Source: Drosophila miranda (taxonomy: Eukaryota; Arthropoda; Insecta; Diptera; Drosophilidae). Taken from it: 64,000 nucleotides of DNA. The notes beneath the pieces were generated by a model. It was not told the origin of the DNA, searched no databases, and was given only the letters and a program-made list of their open reading frames with translations. Within the stretch, counting starts at the first letter, position 1. Each line of letters begins with the position of its first letter. The stretch spans positions 8,246,001 through 8,310,000 of the forward strand of contig NC_046675.1 of NCBI RefSeq assembly GCF_003369915.1. Reading direction: 5' to 3'. Positions 10,559-22,400 of this stretch are shown here, in pieces. The position numbers were made by a program, and so were the translations under genes.

Positions 10559-13004
10559 CTTTAAAGGACACTTGTTGCCACGATAAAGGATAGTAATCGA
10601 CGGGACCGACTTCTGAGCTCAACCGAACGAGTGACAACAGCGAACTGTGCCGGCTAGTCGCAAGCCTCATCTTTAAAAGAGGACTCCAAACAGGCATCTC
10701 TGTAAGTCCTGCTGTTAACTAGATGTTAGGTGGCGCATGCGCGTCGACAGATCCAGCACGTGTTTCATCTTTTGTTTACATTGCAAAGGCAGGCGACTTC
10801 TTCCTCTCGGCCAGGCAGACAGACAGATAGAAAAGGAATTTGCATAAATTAGTTATAACTTTCTGTGACTAGGGGTGATACACTTGTCGTTCAATTTGAA
10901 TTCGTTTCAAGTCAAATACGAAAGATTGATTGTCCTTGTCCTTGTCTACCGCTATCCTTACTGCGTAGCAGAAAGCACAAAGTATGATATTCCTGCCTGG
11001 GGCTTTCAGCAGGCATTCATAACAGCACTTGTGTCGAGTTAATTACTCACCTTTATTGCTCAGTGTCCTATCCTGGCTCCTCTCGAATGGACGACACAAT
11101 ACTCACGTCCTAACTTACTCGTGTGACCTCTATAGATTTTAAACGATTTCCTTTGTTGTATCACCTATTGTTTGGGCCATTTTGTGAACAAATTTCTGTC
11201 TCTAACCTAGCGGACAGTGTGCAATCAAGTCACAATTGTTGCTGGTTGGCAATATGAGTGCATATCTCAAGTGCACCAAACCATTAGCAAGCACACACAG
11301 AGAGGCAGCAAGTTAAGGCAGCACCGAATTTACCTCTTCTTTCAAACTCTATCACACATCGTATTGGTTCCAAGAAGTTTGTGGAGGTCTCATTGATTTT
11401 CATAAATTTCTTGTTTGATTCATTTGTGGTTTCCCAAGCTTACATCTGGAAATGTGCTATGTACATGTGCATATACCTAATTTTCTCCAAGTGAAGACCC
11501 AATCCTTAGAATCCGCGCAGGTTTGTGGCAATTTTATTGGCAGCCCCTGCTGCAGTTATTTATTTTTAGCCTACACTAGAGTCCTTGTCTTAAAGTGTTG
11601 CGGACCAAACTCAAAGCAACGACCTTATGCTTTTACATAGGTTTTTCGATTTTCGTAATTATAGAATTTTATTAATGACTTCGATTCAGGCGCTCCTCCT
11701 TCTTTCTGCAAGTCAATGAATCAGGATGAGAATCTGTAGAACCCTACAGATCAGCAGAACAACAGAACAACTCATTCGCTTGTCTTCAGCCAATGCGAGT
11801 GCACTTGGGATGGATCAAAGAGACCCTATAGACACAAAAATTAACAATTAATATAAGAAAATTAAGATACGAGGGCTGACTTTTTGAATGAATCACAGAA
11901 TTTTGAATAAAAAATCTGCACTTGTGATTGTGAGCGACAACCATCTTGCGGAAAGCTTTCTCATTCCCAAGAAATCATTCAGTATAGCTTCCACAATCTC
12001 TCGCACTTTCAATCTCCGGCCAACACCATACCGTTTATTTTTGAATGGAGTCAACTGGAAGATGCCTTTTGACAGAGGCAGTAACTTATTGAACAGCCCT
12101 TGAAAAGCGATTATTCGTTGGAATTGTACGGATCAGCGATTAGAGCAATGTACGCCTAAATTTCTTAGAATTTTATTTGGTTAATTCGATTTGCTATAAT
12201 TGTATCAACAGGTTGTGAAGCAGCAAAGTCTCCTGGAGGGGTGTAAGATGGGGTGAACGAGGGGGAACTAGGCTGAGCATCAGTTTTCATGGCAATCAAA
12301 AGTGCTCGGACGTCAGAAGCGTCGATTGGTCTCTGCAGATCTCACAAGTTGAATTTTGATGAGGATTCATTTCGAATTTGCTCCACCTTAAATTAAATTA
12401 AAAATCAGTTTTAAAAAATGGATTCCTCCTAACGAATGTTTTTCACACTACAGCTATGTAGTTGTTATGTAGAAAATGTGTAGTTACCATGTAGAACATT
12501 AATTTTCTGGAATTTTTTGTAGACTTTTTTAAACGATATTTATAATCAATCCACTAAAAGGGACTTCTTAAAATTTGCCAATCTTGTTGAAAATTGAGTG
12601 ATCAATCGTAAAAAGTTATATTTTCAAGGCTGAGATCTTACTTAGCTAGTTATATTCGACTAGAGAATCAAAAACGAGTAAAAATATTTCCAATCATAGA
12701 CAGAGAACGATTAACCCATTGTCGACCAGTGGGTATTAAAATACAATCCACGAATATTATGAAACTGTAAGAATTTTGGCGCATTTCAGATGAAAGATAT
12801 CGTATTTTTTTGTTTTTTGTAAGTTAAGAGCAAAGATAGGATAAAGCTACAATAATTATGTTTTCAGCGGCTGAGCTTAAGCTGTTCACCTGTTGTTATA
12901 GAGGTTTTTTTAATAGTGCGTCAAGTGGGTTAAGGTTCAGATATTTTTTTACTTTGCATAACAACACCGCCGTGCCGCAATTTTAACGAATTAAATCAAT
13001 TAAA
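10559..13004. other. Intergenic spacer with one mariner remnant
   Basis: The upstream flanks of the DUF1397-type gene (minus) and mRpL11 (plus) meet here. Apart from the mariner fragment at about 11870-12102, no coding exon, RNA gene or clear regulatory cluster is recognised. The part from 12400 to 13000 is AT-rich. Confidence 0.5.
11870..12102 (-). mobile_element. Internally deleted mariner-family element
   Basis: The minus strand of 11941-11967 translates as GMRKLSARW, the hallmark of the mariner transposase N-terminal DNA-binding region (usually followed by a WVPR-type stretch). The flanking residues EIVEAILNDFL fit as well. The ends carry related terminal sequences: CGAGGGCTGAC at 11870, directly after a TA, and CAAGGGCTGTTC on the other strand ending near 12102. 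The whole is only about 230 bp against roughly 1.3 kb for a full element, with no catalytic D,D34D part, so it is a non-autonomous relic. Confidence 0.75.
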
Positions 13005-13716
13005 ATGTCCAAAGCAGCCGGTAAACTAAAGTCCCTGAAGAAGACAGTCGAGCGGGTGACGCATACGAGTAAACTGAAGACCAACATACCCGCTGGCATG
13101 GCGGCGGCAGGTCCGCCACTCGGACCCATGCTGGGTCAGGTTGGTGATACTCTAAATATAACACATTTGGGGCTGATCCATGATAATCAATCCACAGCGT
13201 GCCATCAACATTGCCGCATTCTGCAAGGACTTCAACACGAAGACAGCGGAAATGATTGAGGGCGTGCCTCTGCCCTGCCGCATATCTGTAAACAGCGATC
13301 GCAGCTACGACCTGGCCATACATCATCCGCCGGCGACTTTCTTTTTGAAGCAGGCGGCGGGGATTCAACGAGGAACTATGACGCCTGGCAAGGAAGTGGC
13401 CGGTATGATAACCCTTAAGCATTTGTACGAAATTGCAGCCATAAAGATCCAAGATCCGCCCAACGCCCTACTGTCCATGCAGGTACGTTCAGGTGAAGCA
13501 GGAAGGAGTCCAAAGAAACAAAATTTTCATTTGAATTGTTTTCAGCAAATGTGTGAGATGCTCATCAGCATTGCACGGACTTGTGGCATTAAGGTGGTCC
13601 GCGACTTGGATCCAGCGGCCTACGGCGAATTCCTGGAGGAGCGCAAGACCATTGTGGAGCAGCAGCGACGTGAGCTCCAAGAGAAGCGAGAGGCAAAGAT
13701 GCTGCGCACGGGCTAG
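13005..13716 (+). CDS. mRpL11: Mitochondrial large-subunit ribosomal protein uL11m
   Basis: Exons 13005-13139, 13198-13482 and 13546-13716 (introns of 58 and 63 bp) give 196 residues. The protein is a clear L11: the N-terminal domain contains the conserved GMAAAGPPLGPMLGQ loop and RAINIAAFCKDFN, and the C-terminal RNA-binding domain follows with PPATFFLKQAAGIQRG and CEMLISIARTCGIKVV. L11 sits at the base of the ribosomal stalk and contacts the GTPase-associated rRNA. The C-terminal tail (EERKTIVEQQRRELQEKREAK) is a charged helix typical of mitochondrial forms in animals. The Lys/Arg-rich start fits import into mitochondria. The stop lies 67 bp from the stop of the convergent Rrp36 gene, so the 3' UTRs probably overlap. 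Confidence 0.95.
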
Positions 13717-13783
13717 TTTGGAAGGAGTTCAATATGAAAACTGTTTAATCGTTAATATACATTTATAACTAAAGCAAGAAAAT

Positions 13784-14643
13784 CTAATCTATGCCAATCC
13801 GCTTTCTGTCCTTGGCAGCATTCTTCTTGCGCCTCTTCTCCAAATGCTTGTTCAGCTTTCCGGTGCTCTTCAGAAGCTCGAACTGGGCCACCAGCTCTTT
13901 GGCACGCCGTTCTTCTACAATAGAAAAATTTTGTTAAAGATATACTCTGTTAAGAAACGGTATAGTGAAACATACTCTTGGTGAGATAGTGAGGCTGCTG
14001 TCCTTCGTTGTGTGACTTTTGGATGGAGTCGCGCTCCTTCTTCAAGGAATGCTGCTTGCTGTGCCACCGCTTGTCCTCCACATTTTTGTTGATGAGCCTT
14101 TGCATAGTGTGCTTAATTTTCTTCTTCTCCTCGGCATCAGCCACTTGGTCCAGTTGCTTCTTCAGCTGGCCAACTTCCTTATCGCGTATTTTCGTCACAA
14201 ACTTGTAGTTTTTCTTGAAGGTTTCAATGTTGTAGTCTCCCGACTTTTCATCGAATCGTGGATCCCGCAGCTCAACTTCTTTTTTGCGCTCTACGCGGTG
14301 CTCAGCGCCCAGGAAGGGAACCTGTCGTCTGGAACTCATCTCACGCGGACGATTTTTGTTGAGACGTTTGAGGTCTGTTTTTGTTTTTCGTTGCTTTACC
14401 GGCGCGCTCTTGCTGCCCAGCACTGCCTCCTTGTAGACCTTGGCACCCAGCTCTTCCTTGAGCTGCATAATCTCCTCGAAGGACATGCCCTTAAGATCTT
14501 GGCGAATGGCCGACTGAAACAGATTTTCATTAGTTGGATGAGCTCAACCCTAGCTCTTTTTGTTTAACCTGGCTTTCATCTTCACTGAGTGCTACCGACT
14601 CCGGCTCCGAGTCTGACGCGGACTCACTTGAAGACATTTCCAT
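13784..14643 (-). CDS. Rrp36: rRNA biogenesis protein RRP36 homolog, 3 exons
   Basis: Exons 14569-14643, 13976-14513 and 13784-13914 join to 247 residues. The start at 14643 is the first Met of two (MEM). The N-terminus is acidic and Ser-rich, followed by MSFEEIMQLKEELGAKVY and a basic stretch, then the RRP36/DUF947 core DPRFDEKSGDYNIETFKKNY and a long Lys/Glu helix. The C-terminus ends KRRKKNAAKDRKRIGID, close to the ending usual for the family. Yeast and human RRP36 are nucleolar proteins of the 90S pre-ribosome needed for early cleavages on the way to 18S rRNA. The neighbouring mRpL11 points tail to tail at it. Confidence 0.92.
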
Positions 14644-16166
14644 CCAATTTGCTCTTAAATATCAGTTTATTTACTATATTTTCACGTGCTTGTGTTTTGA
14701 TTGAAGCAGCTGATTGCTTAATCCCCGTAAGCCCCCCTATTTAAACAATTCAACGACTTGAGGTAAGTGCCAGAAAATATTACTGATTGTAAATTCTTCT
14801 TGTAGATCCATGCCATCTTCCGCTAAACTTCAAAAAAACAACGATATATTTCACCTGAACTGCGTTAAAATTATTAAATTTTGATAATTTTCGGTGCAAT
14901 ATTATAATATTCCCTTGGTCTAAGATGGGTTAATCGTTCGATCCGGATCCCTATATATGCCAAACAGTACATAATTTATCGTAAATGGTAGCCCTGGATG
15001 GTACTGCTGGCAAATAAGGAACGATAACGATAACTCCAGCCAGTGTTGAAAAACTCTGTACTAAATACTGAGAAAATTTGAATTTAAATTTGAATATTGT
15101 GATTTCTCAAACCAACAAGATAAAAAGAAAATAGCTGCAGTTAAAAGGGCAGAAATATGATTATAATCCGATCGATCTGACAAATGAATTGTATATTGGT
15201 CTGTGTATTACTTCTTCGAATCAAAAGCATGAAAGAATATATAAATTTTTATAGTTAAGTTATGATATGATTTCCAAATTGTCAAGGTTATCAATAATTT
15301 TGGTTATTGTGAAGTGTTTTTTCTGTTGTGTGCTAGGCAAATCTAAGAATCTGACAATTTATAGCCCCAAAACTCGACAATAGCGTACTTACTTGTACAA
15401 TTTATGTTTTCTAATCAACAGGTTGGACCTCCATTGTCTTTATTTTCACTGTTCAATGACTTCACGTGCGCTAAAAACATTGACCTAACTTTACCCACAT
15501 TAAAAGTCAACATCAACAACTTCTATGGGGGGTGGTTTTATGATGACTATAACTTTCCATGCAGCTACATTATCACGTTTTGATGGCCAAGGCTGGGCGG
15601 GCGCCGCGCCGTTTCACTCCCGCGATTTGTTTGCATTGCATTTGTGTCCAGACCTGGAGCCTCGGAGCAGAGCCGAGCCGAGCCGGGCAGGGCTTGGCCT
15701 GGCTAGTCGTTGGCTAAAAAGTCAGCTGAACCATTTAACGGTCGTGTGATTTCTAGGTACACATACTATAAGTGTAACACGCATGGGTTCGATTTCGTTG
15801 GGGGTGTCATTACCAGGAGCGTTTCAAGCTATTTGGAGTACTGCTTCTAATGTCCTCCCTTCGCCGCTAGAGACGGTCCTGGATATGACGAAGACACTTC
15901 GGCTAAGTCAGACACAGAGACACTGGGACTGGGTCCACGTCCATTCACCAATTACGCGCCTTTCGCCGCTGCGGTGTCCTTAATTTCTTAAAAAGCGTTT
16001 AAACATCTAATGAAAGCATTTTGGCCCGCGGTTCTCCTGTCCGTCAAATCAGTTTCGTTTGGCTTTTCGCCTTGTGCGGTTCGGTATCGGTTCGATTTGG
16101 TTCCATCGGAGGAGACTGATTGACACTCAATGCTGAGAGCCACAGGATTATGTCATTGAGACCATC
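14644..16166. other. Intergenic region with promoters of Rrp36 and the TMEM26-family gene
   Basis: No coding exon is recognised. The first 120 bases contain TCACGTG and CAGCTGAT motifs and should hold the Rrp36 promoter. GC-rich sequence at 15590-15720, with short GAGCC repeats, and the stretch just before 16167 are candidate 5' sequence of the next gene. The rest is AT-rich. Confidence 0.5.
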
Positions 16167-18423
16167 ATGGCGAAGATAATATCCACGATAAAAGCCATCC
16201 TCACGAGGATCATCTTCAGTGCCCACAGTCTGCTGGCCATTTGGCAGGTGACGACGTTCAAGGACGACATCATCTACTGGACACTATGCGGACCCCTGCT
16301 GCTGCTGCTGCTCGAGGGCATTTTCACCATCATGATCAAGAAGACGCAGGAGTGGCGCTGGTAAGCTTCAGGCAGATTCTCCTGCAAATCTTGACCCATT
16401 CCGGCTCCTTCTCCTGCAATGTAAACAACAATCGGCTGGACACTGACGTCACCTTCGAGTTTTGATTTTCAATTAAGAGTGAAATCATGTGTTTAATGTG
16501 GGGAATGGCCCCAGACTGACCATCCCCGTCCCCATCCCCACACTGTCGTAATAGTAAAAACTTTAATGGAATGCCGTGTGAAAAGGGGGTGGTGGGGTGG
16601 CAGTGGTGGGTGGCTGATGTTTACCTTTCGAGGCATCGCTCGGTGACCATTGTTTGTTTTTGCTATTCCTCTTTGAGCGCTCTTTTATGTCCACCTCTTG
16701 TCCCCAGGTTCTGCCCCTCCGTGTTTCTATACCTGAGCAGCATTGTGCCCGCCATTTGGCTGTTGGAGCTGGACAAGATTGAGCGACGCCTGCAGATAAT
16801 CAATGCCTCGCTGACCAGCTCGAATGCCACCAGCACCAATCCGAACAACTTTAGCAGCCCAAGCAGCAGCCTCATCAGCGGCCCCAGCGGCAGCAGCAAC
16901 AGCAGTGGCATGGATCCAGTGGCGGATCTGCTGGATGATGCTGGCATCAAGCTGCCCGTCATCAGTGCGGACACCTGGACCACCCTGATTGAGCAGTTCC
17001 TGATGCTCATTCTGATCGTTGGCCGCTGGCTGCTGCCCAAGGGAGACCTCACGCGGGATCAGCTGAGTCAGCTTCTGCTGGTGTACATTGGCACGGCGGC
17101 GGACATCATTGAGTTTTTCGACTCCTATAAGGACGATTCCATTGCACGCATTGGCTTCCTGGTCTACCTGACGCTGGGCATCTGGTCCTGGAGTCTCATG
17201 CAGTTCACGATTGTGCTCTCGGCCACACGGGGAAGACGACCCCGGGGCAGTGGCTCGCACCAGAAAGAGGAGTAAGTGGTAGCCATATCTTTAAGCAAAT
17301 TGTAATTCCATTTTCTTTTCTTTGGGTAGTCACACGGACTGCTGCCAGAACTGCTGCTGTGGCATCGATGTGTGGGGCATTGTCCTCAATGTCATACTGC
17401 AGGACGCTCCGTTCCTCACCTTCCGCCTGCTGATCATCTTCCAGTACAAAATCATCAACTACATGAATGTCTTCTTTACATGTAAGGGCATCTCATAGGG
17501 TATCGTCTCTCATCTTTCTCTCATCTCTCCATCTTTGTAGGTAAAAACTCTCTGGTGATCATCCTGCAGCTGTATCGGCTGTACGTGGTCAACGCGGAAT
17601 TCTGGAAGAGTCGTCGGGAGAGTCGGATGGCCAAGTCGCGCCAGTTCCAGTCGCGTCGTCGAGTCCAGGACGCAGACCAGAACAGCATCTACATGATATC
17701 CAATGAGCGTGGCGGCGATGTTAAAAAGAAAATCAAAAAGTGAGCATGCCCCAAGGGAAGGGCACCATCTTCAGGCTCTAAAAAACACTTTCTTTCCAAG
17801 CAGGGCCAAAGACAAAGACTATGCCATACAGGAGGCCAGCTACAGCAAAAAGAAAAAGGACAAAAAGGACAAGTAAGTGGCACAATATACTTATATTCCC
17901 CAAGGAAAGTATTAAAGACCCCAATCCCAGGAAGAAGCGAAAACGCAAGGACACGGGATACTCCACGGCCAGCTCACAGAATCTCTATTCCACGAAGGCC
18001 AGCGGCACCGAGAAGGATCCGCGACGCAAGGACAAAAAAGGCAAGAAGTCGAAGCGCATCTGCAGCAGCTCCCCCAGCGACTGCGACCTGGCCAACGCCA
18101 AGAAGCAGAAGCGCGCCAAGAACGCCGACAAAAACGATAAGAAGTAGGTAATAATTGTTCTGCCGCACATTGCTCGATTCATTCATTTGCCGGAACTCCG
18201 CCACAGGAAAACCCGCAAGATCGAAGTCATTGAAGAGTCGAACAGCTCGAGCAGCAGCAGCAGCTCCGACTCGAGCAACTCGACGCTGCCCAGCTACGAG
18301 GTGATCGACGAGAAGAAGGCGAAGGCCCGAAGGCGCAAGCAGCGGGGCGGCAGTAGCAGCGACAGCAGCTCCTCGGAAAGCAGCTCGGAGAGCTCCTCCT
18401 CCTCATCCTCGTCCTCATCGTGA
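16167..18423 (+). CDS. TMEM26-family multi-pass membrane protein, 7 exons
   Basis: Exons 16167-16360, 16708-17271, 17330-17481, 17541-17739, 17804-17872, 17931-18143 and 18207-18423 splice in frame to 535 residues. About eight hydrophobic segments are visible: two in exon 1 (around LLAIWQV and GPLLLLLLEGIFTIMI), one at the start of exon 2 (FLYLSSIVPAIWLLEL), then a Ser/Asn-rich loop with NAS and NAT glycosylation sequons. More follow around QFLMLILIVGRWLLP, LLVYIGTAADIIEFF, FLVYLTLGIWSWSLMQF, VLNVILQDAPFLTFRLLIIF and NSLVIILQLYRLYVV. The core order and the VGRWLLPKG...LTRDQLS region match transmembrane protein 26, a family of unknown function. The C-terminal 200 residues are an added Lys-rich then Ser-rich tail, ending in a run of serines. 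AATAAA follows at 18652. The D. melanogaster gene name is not recalled. Confidence 0.88.
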
Positions 18424-18651
18424 GGTTTGAGCATTGAGAAATGATATTTTTTGAAACTAACGTCCCAGCGTTAGGGAAACAATTTTTTGTGTGGAAGCCC
18501 CCCATTGATGGGGCTGAAGCGCCCCGCTCCAGGTGCGCGAGTATTTTGTATGACCCCATCTGAAGGGAGGTCGAAAATTTGTCGGAGAACATACATATTT
18601 TTGATATGTTCATATGTTTGCTAAATCAACTGTATCTCCATTTGAATTGAA

Positions 18652-18657
18652 AATAAA
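18652..18657 (+). terminator. Poly(A) signal of the TMEM26-family gene
   Basis: AATAAA lies 229 bp after the stop codon and is the first canonical signal on this strand. Confidence 0.65.
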
Positions 18658-18879
18658 GAGCGGGTGGCAGTCCAATAAGTTGGAAGTGCCTGCAGCTGAT
18701 GCTCTCTTTGTAACGGTTGGTCTTTGTTATTTCTGTAATGTCTGGTTCTTACTAAGTTGGCAGCCCCTGCCAGCAAAGCTCTCTCAGTAAGCTTTCTGTA
18801 ATGTCCGACAGAAGTTCTTTTTCTCTGTCTCTCTTTCTAGCTCTCTATATCTGTATACATTTACCCGTACGAAAAGCTT

Positions 18880-19457
18880 AGCGACGCGAACAGCTGCGAA
18901 GCAAAACTTTTTTGTTGACACACAGATAACTGTGTCGGTGGAGAATTGCTTGCTGTGTTGCTGTAACGACGGAATAGTTGCTGCCGAGCGACCAAGCGCT
19001 GCGGGCCGCGATTTTTTCCTCTCTCTCTCCCTCCTTTGAAAAGCCCGCGCGCGTTGGAGCTTTGTTCGTGTGGCTTTTAGTGTCTCTCTGATGTGTAAGT
19101 TGAACCGTGACAGTGTTTGTGTGTGTGCCAGCGTGCTTTGTTGGATCTTAGTGTGTATGTGTATATATATATTATGCCTATCTGCCTATTAAGATATGGA
19201 CTGAGAACGAACGCTGTGAAAAACACTTAAAGAACTTTCGACATAAATCCCGCCCTGGGGCAGCGGCAGCATCAGCCCATATTTCCATCCCCCATGTGTC
19301 CCAGCAACAAGAAACAGAAGAGAAAAACATCTGCAGAAGCTTACCCCCACCCTCCTCGAAAAAAAACCATCCAAAATTAGTCTTAATTACTCGAAAAACA
19401 GTTGCCTAGTCGCTTGGGATACGATTAAAAATTAAACGATAATAATGAGGCAAGCAG
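18880..19457 (+). promoter_or_regulatory. Probable promoter and non-coding first exon of the SERAC1-type gene
   Basis: The SERAC1 coding start at 24326 is preceded by an in-frame TGA and a good acceptor (CTAATTGGCCCTCAG ending at about 24253), so a 5' exon is needed upstream. This region is GC-rich with CT tracts, lacks a TATA box, and ends in GCAAGCAG|GTGAGAG, a strong donor at 19458. Spliced together, the ATG at 19445 would read MRQAALH and stop, a seven-codon upstream ORF. This is all inference from splice signals. Confidence 0.35.
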
Positions 19458-22400
19458 GTGAGAGAGCTCTTTCTTAATTTGTCCAATCCGATGACAACTT
19501 CTGAATAATTCAATTAATACTTGTTAGTGGGCTTGACAAATTCGGCGATGATGGAAAGCCGTACAGAACGACACACATACGCGCCATTTGCGACGCGAAA
19601 TCCCTCGACAATTGGTTAGGGGTTGCCTCGACACAATGGGAATCATCAGAGAGACCGGCAGGCAATGCTGATGATGTCTATAAATGGGGCGGATAGCCAC
19701 GCCAAGCCACTCCCGCGTCCTATTCAACTGCCCCACATTGTGTACGAGTGTGGGGCAGAATCAAGAACACCAAACACGTTCCTGGCTTTTAAGTTCAAAA
19801 ATGATGAGGCCTCCTTCTCGGCCAGCCACAAATATGTATTCCATTCCATTCGCCATTTCATTTCCCCCGCCTTTTGGTGGCCTTTTACCTGTGCTTAGCA
19901 CGCGTGCTGAAGGTTAAGGCGGTTTAAGCGTCCACGACCAGAGTCAACTTCCAACTCCACCCTGCGCCACGCCAATCCCCTCGTCCCACCTTGCACGTGT
20001 TGTTTTGGTTTCGGTTTCGTTACGCCTCGCAACAACAACACCCGTAAAACCACGACAACAGCTTTTCATTTCACTCACGCTCTTTGGATACAACTTTAGA
20101 GTAAATGCTGCTGGTGGTGCTGCTGCGGCTCTCTGACCGTTTTGCCGGTTTTACAGAGAGAGAAAGAGAGAGACAACTACGTAAAAGCTAGGGAGAAGCA
20201 AGACTGGAAAAGCTAGTGGGGGAAATGTGGAGGAAGCTCATCTGCTATGCTTCTGTTCGTACGTTTCGTGTTTGCGTTGCATGTTTTCCCTGGCAGTCCA
20301 AAGGTTGCCTGGGGACAGTTTTTGATGGATTATAAGCAATCTTATAATCATTGCTGCCCACACTCCTGTCCATGCTTCGCATTCCCCGAGTGCATTTCGG
20401 TTGGTAATTAATCTGGGAAAACATTCCAATTAACACGGAGAATCTGTTGCCATTAGCACCACACAACCAGCAAAAAGACTAATTATATAATCAGCCAGCA
20501 ACAGCAACGGCAACAGCAACCTGTGTGGATGCCGCTGCTCCTTCAAGGCTTTTCTTATTGTTGTTGGTCAGGGCTGTGTTGTAGTGCCCAGTTCCTCATG
20601 GCAGCAGCAGGCCCCCAGAACCTTACTTAGTCACCGTATGGCCTGATCTATGCCTTGCAGACACAGAATATACATAATCCAAATTAATTTCCACTCGCTT
20701 TGCGCATAACTTGTTTTCGAATTTCTTGTCCGACAACTTAAGTATATGGAAATTGTATTCTCCAAACTGAGTGTGATGTTAATGATGTTGTTGTTGTTGT
20801 TGCTGTTGTCGGTTGCCGTGTGGTGGGGGATATTCTTTGTTTACAAAAATAGTTGACTGCTTGTTGAGTTCAAACAAACAGTGGAACGGCTACTTAAAGT
20901 TGTTTATCAGCAATTTCCACATACGAAACAACAAATTAGTCTGATATCTGGGATATTTCTGTGATTTATAAGTCACAATCAGTCGGAATGATAGGCGCCC
21001 TTCCCCGTCATTCATTGTCCGGAAGAGTGCATCTACTTTTGACCTACTCAGGGAACGACCTTCTGATAGTGCATTGCTTATCTGCCAGTCCACCCATAAA
21101 TGGGCTGGCTGAAATAAATTATCGTTTAATGCCGCACTTTCCTTGCTTCTGACCTTTTTCGTGCATACGACAGATGTTTTTTTTTTTTTAGGTAATTTTA
21201 TGGCTTTAACTTTTTCTTTATTTTTTTTTTTAACTTTTTTGTTGTTGCTTTTTCAAGTACATTCAGTAGAGCAAAATCTAAATGCCTATCTAATCGGTGA
21301 AAATAGTTCTTGAACCTGAAGAATACACATGTTTGCCATGGGCTTGGGCTAATCAATCGAAACAGGGCAGACGTGATGGGGAAATGGCCTGTGGTACATA
21401 AATACTCGTATGTATCCGTATTTAAGTGTGTGCTGGGATATGCACACTTGTGGCAGTTCTGTATTGTGATGTTCCCTGATCTGATTGTATTGTGATGTTT
21501 GTTCCAGTTTATTGCACACTTTGCACAACAATAGCGAGGACAAACAGGTGAATTACTGCTCTATTCGACCATGCAATCTCACATCGCATAGCCGCTTACA
21601 TTTCACGTGGCTGCAGCATGCGACACTTTAATTAGCATTCCGATTCCGAGAGCCCCCCTGCGTGTGGTGTGGGCCTCTATGCTGGGACTGGACAGGCGGC
21701 AGAGACCTGCTCCACCGTGCTGGCTGGCTGGCCGCCAACGCAGCTCGATCAAAAATGCTGAATAGTAGCCAATTTCCAGCTAACAAATGCGCGTCTGTTT
21801 TAGCACCACAAGACAGCAGACGCTCAACGGTAAACGATAAACAGCTACAAAGACAGATATTACGGAAACCCTTTTTGGGATGTCTGTGCTTTGGATGTGC
21901 AACGTTCACTGATAAACGGCTGCGAATGCATTTGGGATTTGCGATAAAAGCGAACGACCACTGGACAAAGTCCACGCGGCGCATGAGTCATCCCCCCTCT
22001 TCCCGTGCAGCTGGGCCAGAGTTCGGCTTGTGCATACGCCCTGTTGGCCAATCGACAGACACACTTGGATTGGCGCACAAGCATGACAAAGACATGGTCA
22101 AATGCAGCTAACCTTGCTGCCAGCGATGCTCGCGGCTTGTGGACATAATGCGAGTATGTTGCACAATGAAATTTGCGCTTCTTGTCGATTGAAATTAGAT
22201 AAGACGCCCAGGCGTAGCAGCCACAGCTACCCACCGCACACTTGCATACAGTTCAGGCACAATTCAATTTCCCATCTGCATACCCGAGCGTATACTAGAG
22301 AGAGAGGAGGTTCCATTGTGTACTAGTGCCCCTCCGGCACCGCCTCCTCGCCTCCCGCGGCTCGCATAACAATGGGTGGAGCACTTGAGTGAGTTTATCT

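Noticed and set aside
11888-12103. 71-codon plus-strand frame
   Set aside because: It lies antisense to the mariner fragment, whose minus-strand reading matches transposase.
15590-15720. GC-rich frame with GAGCC repeats as coding exon
   Set aside because: Composition is repeat-driven and no splice sites connect it to the TMEM26 start at 16167.
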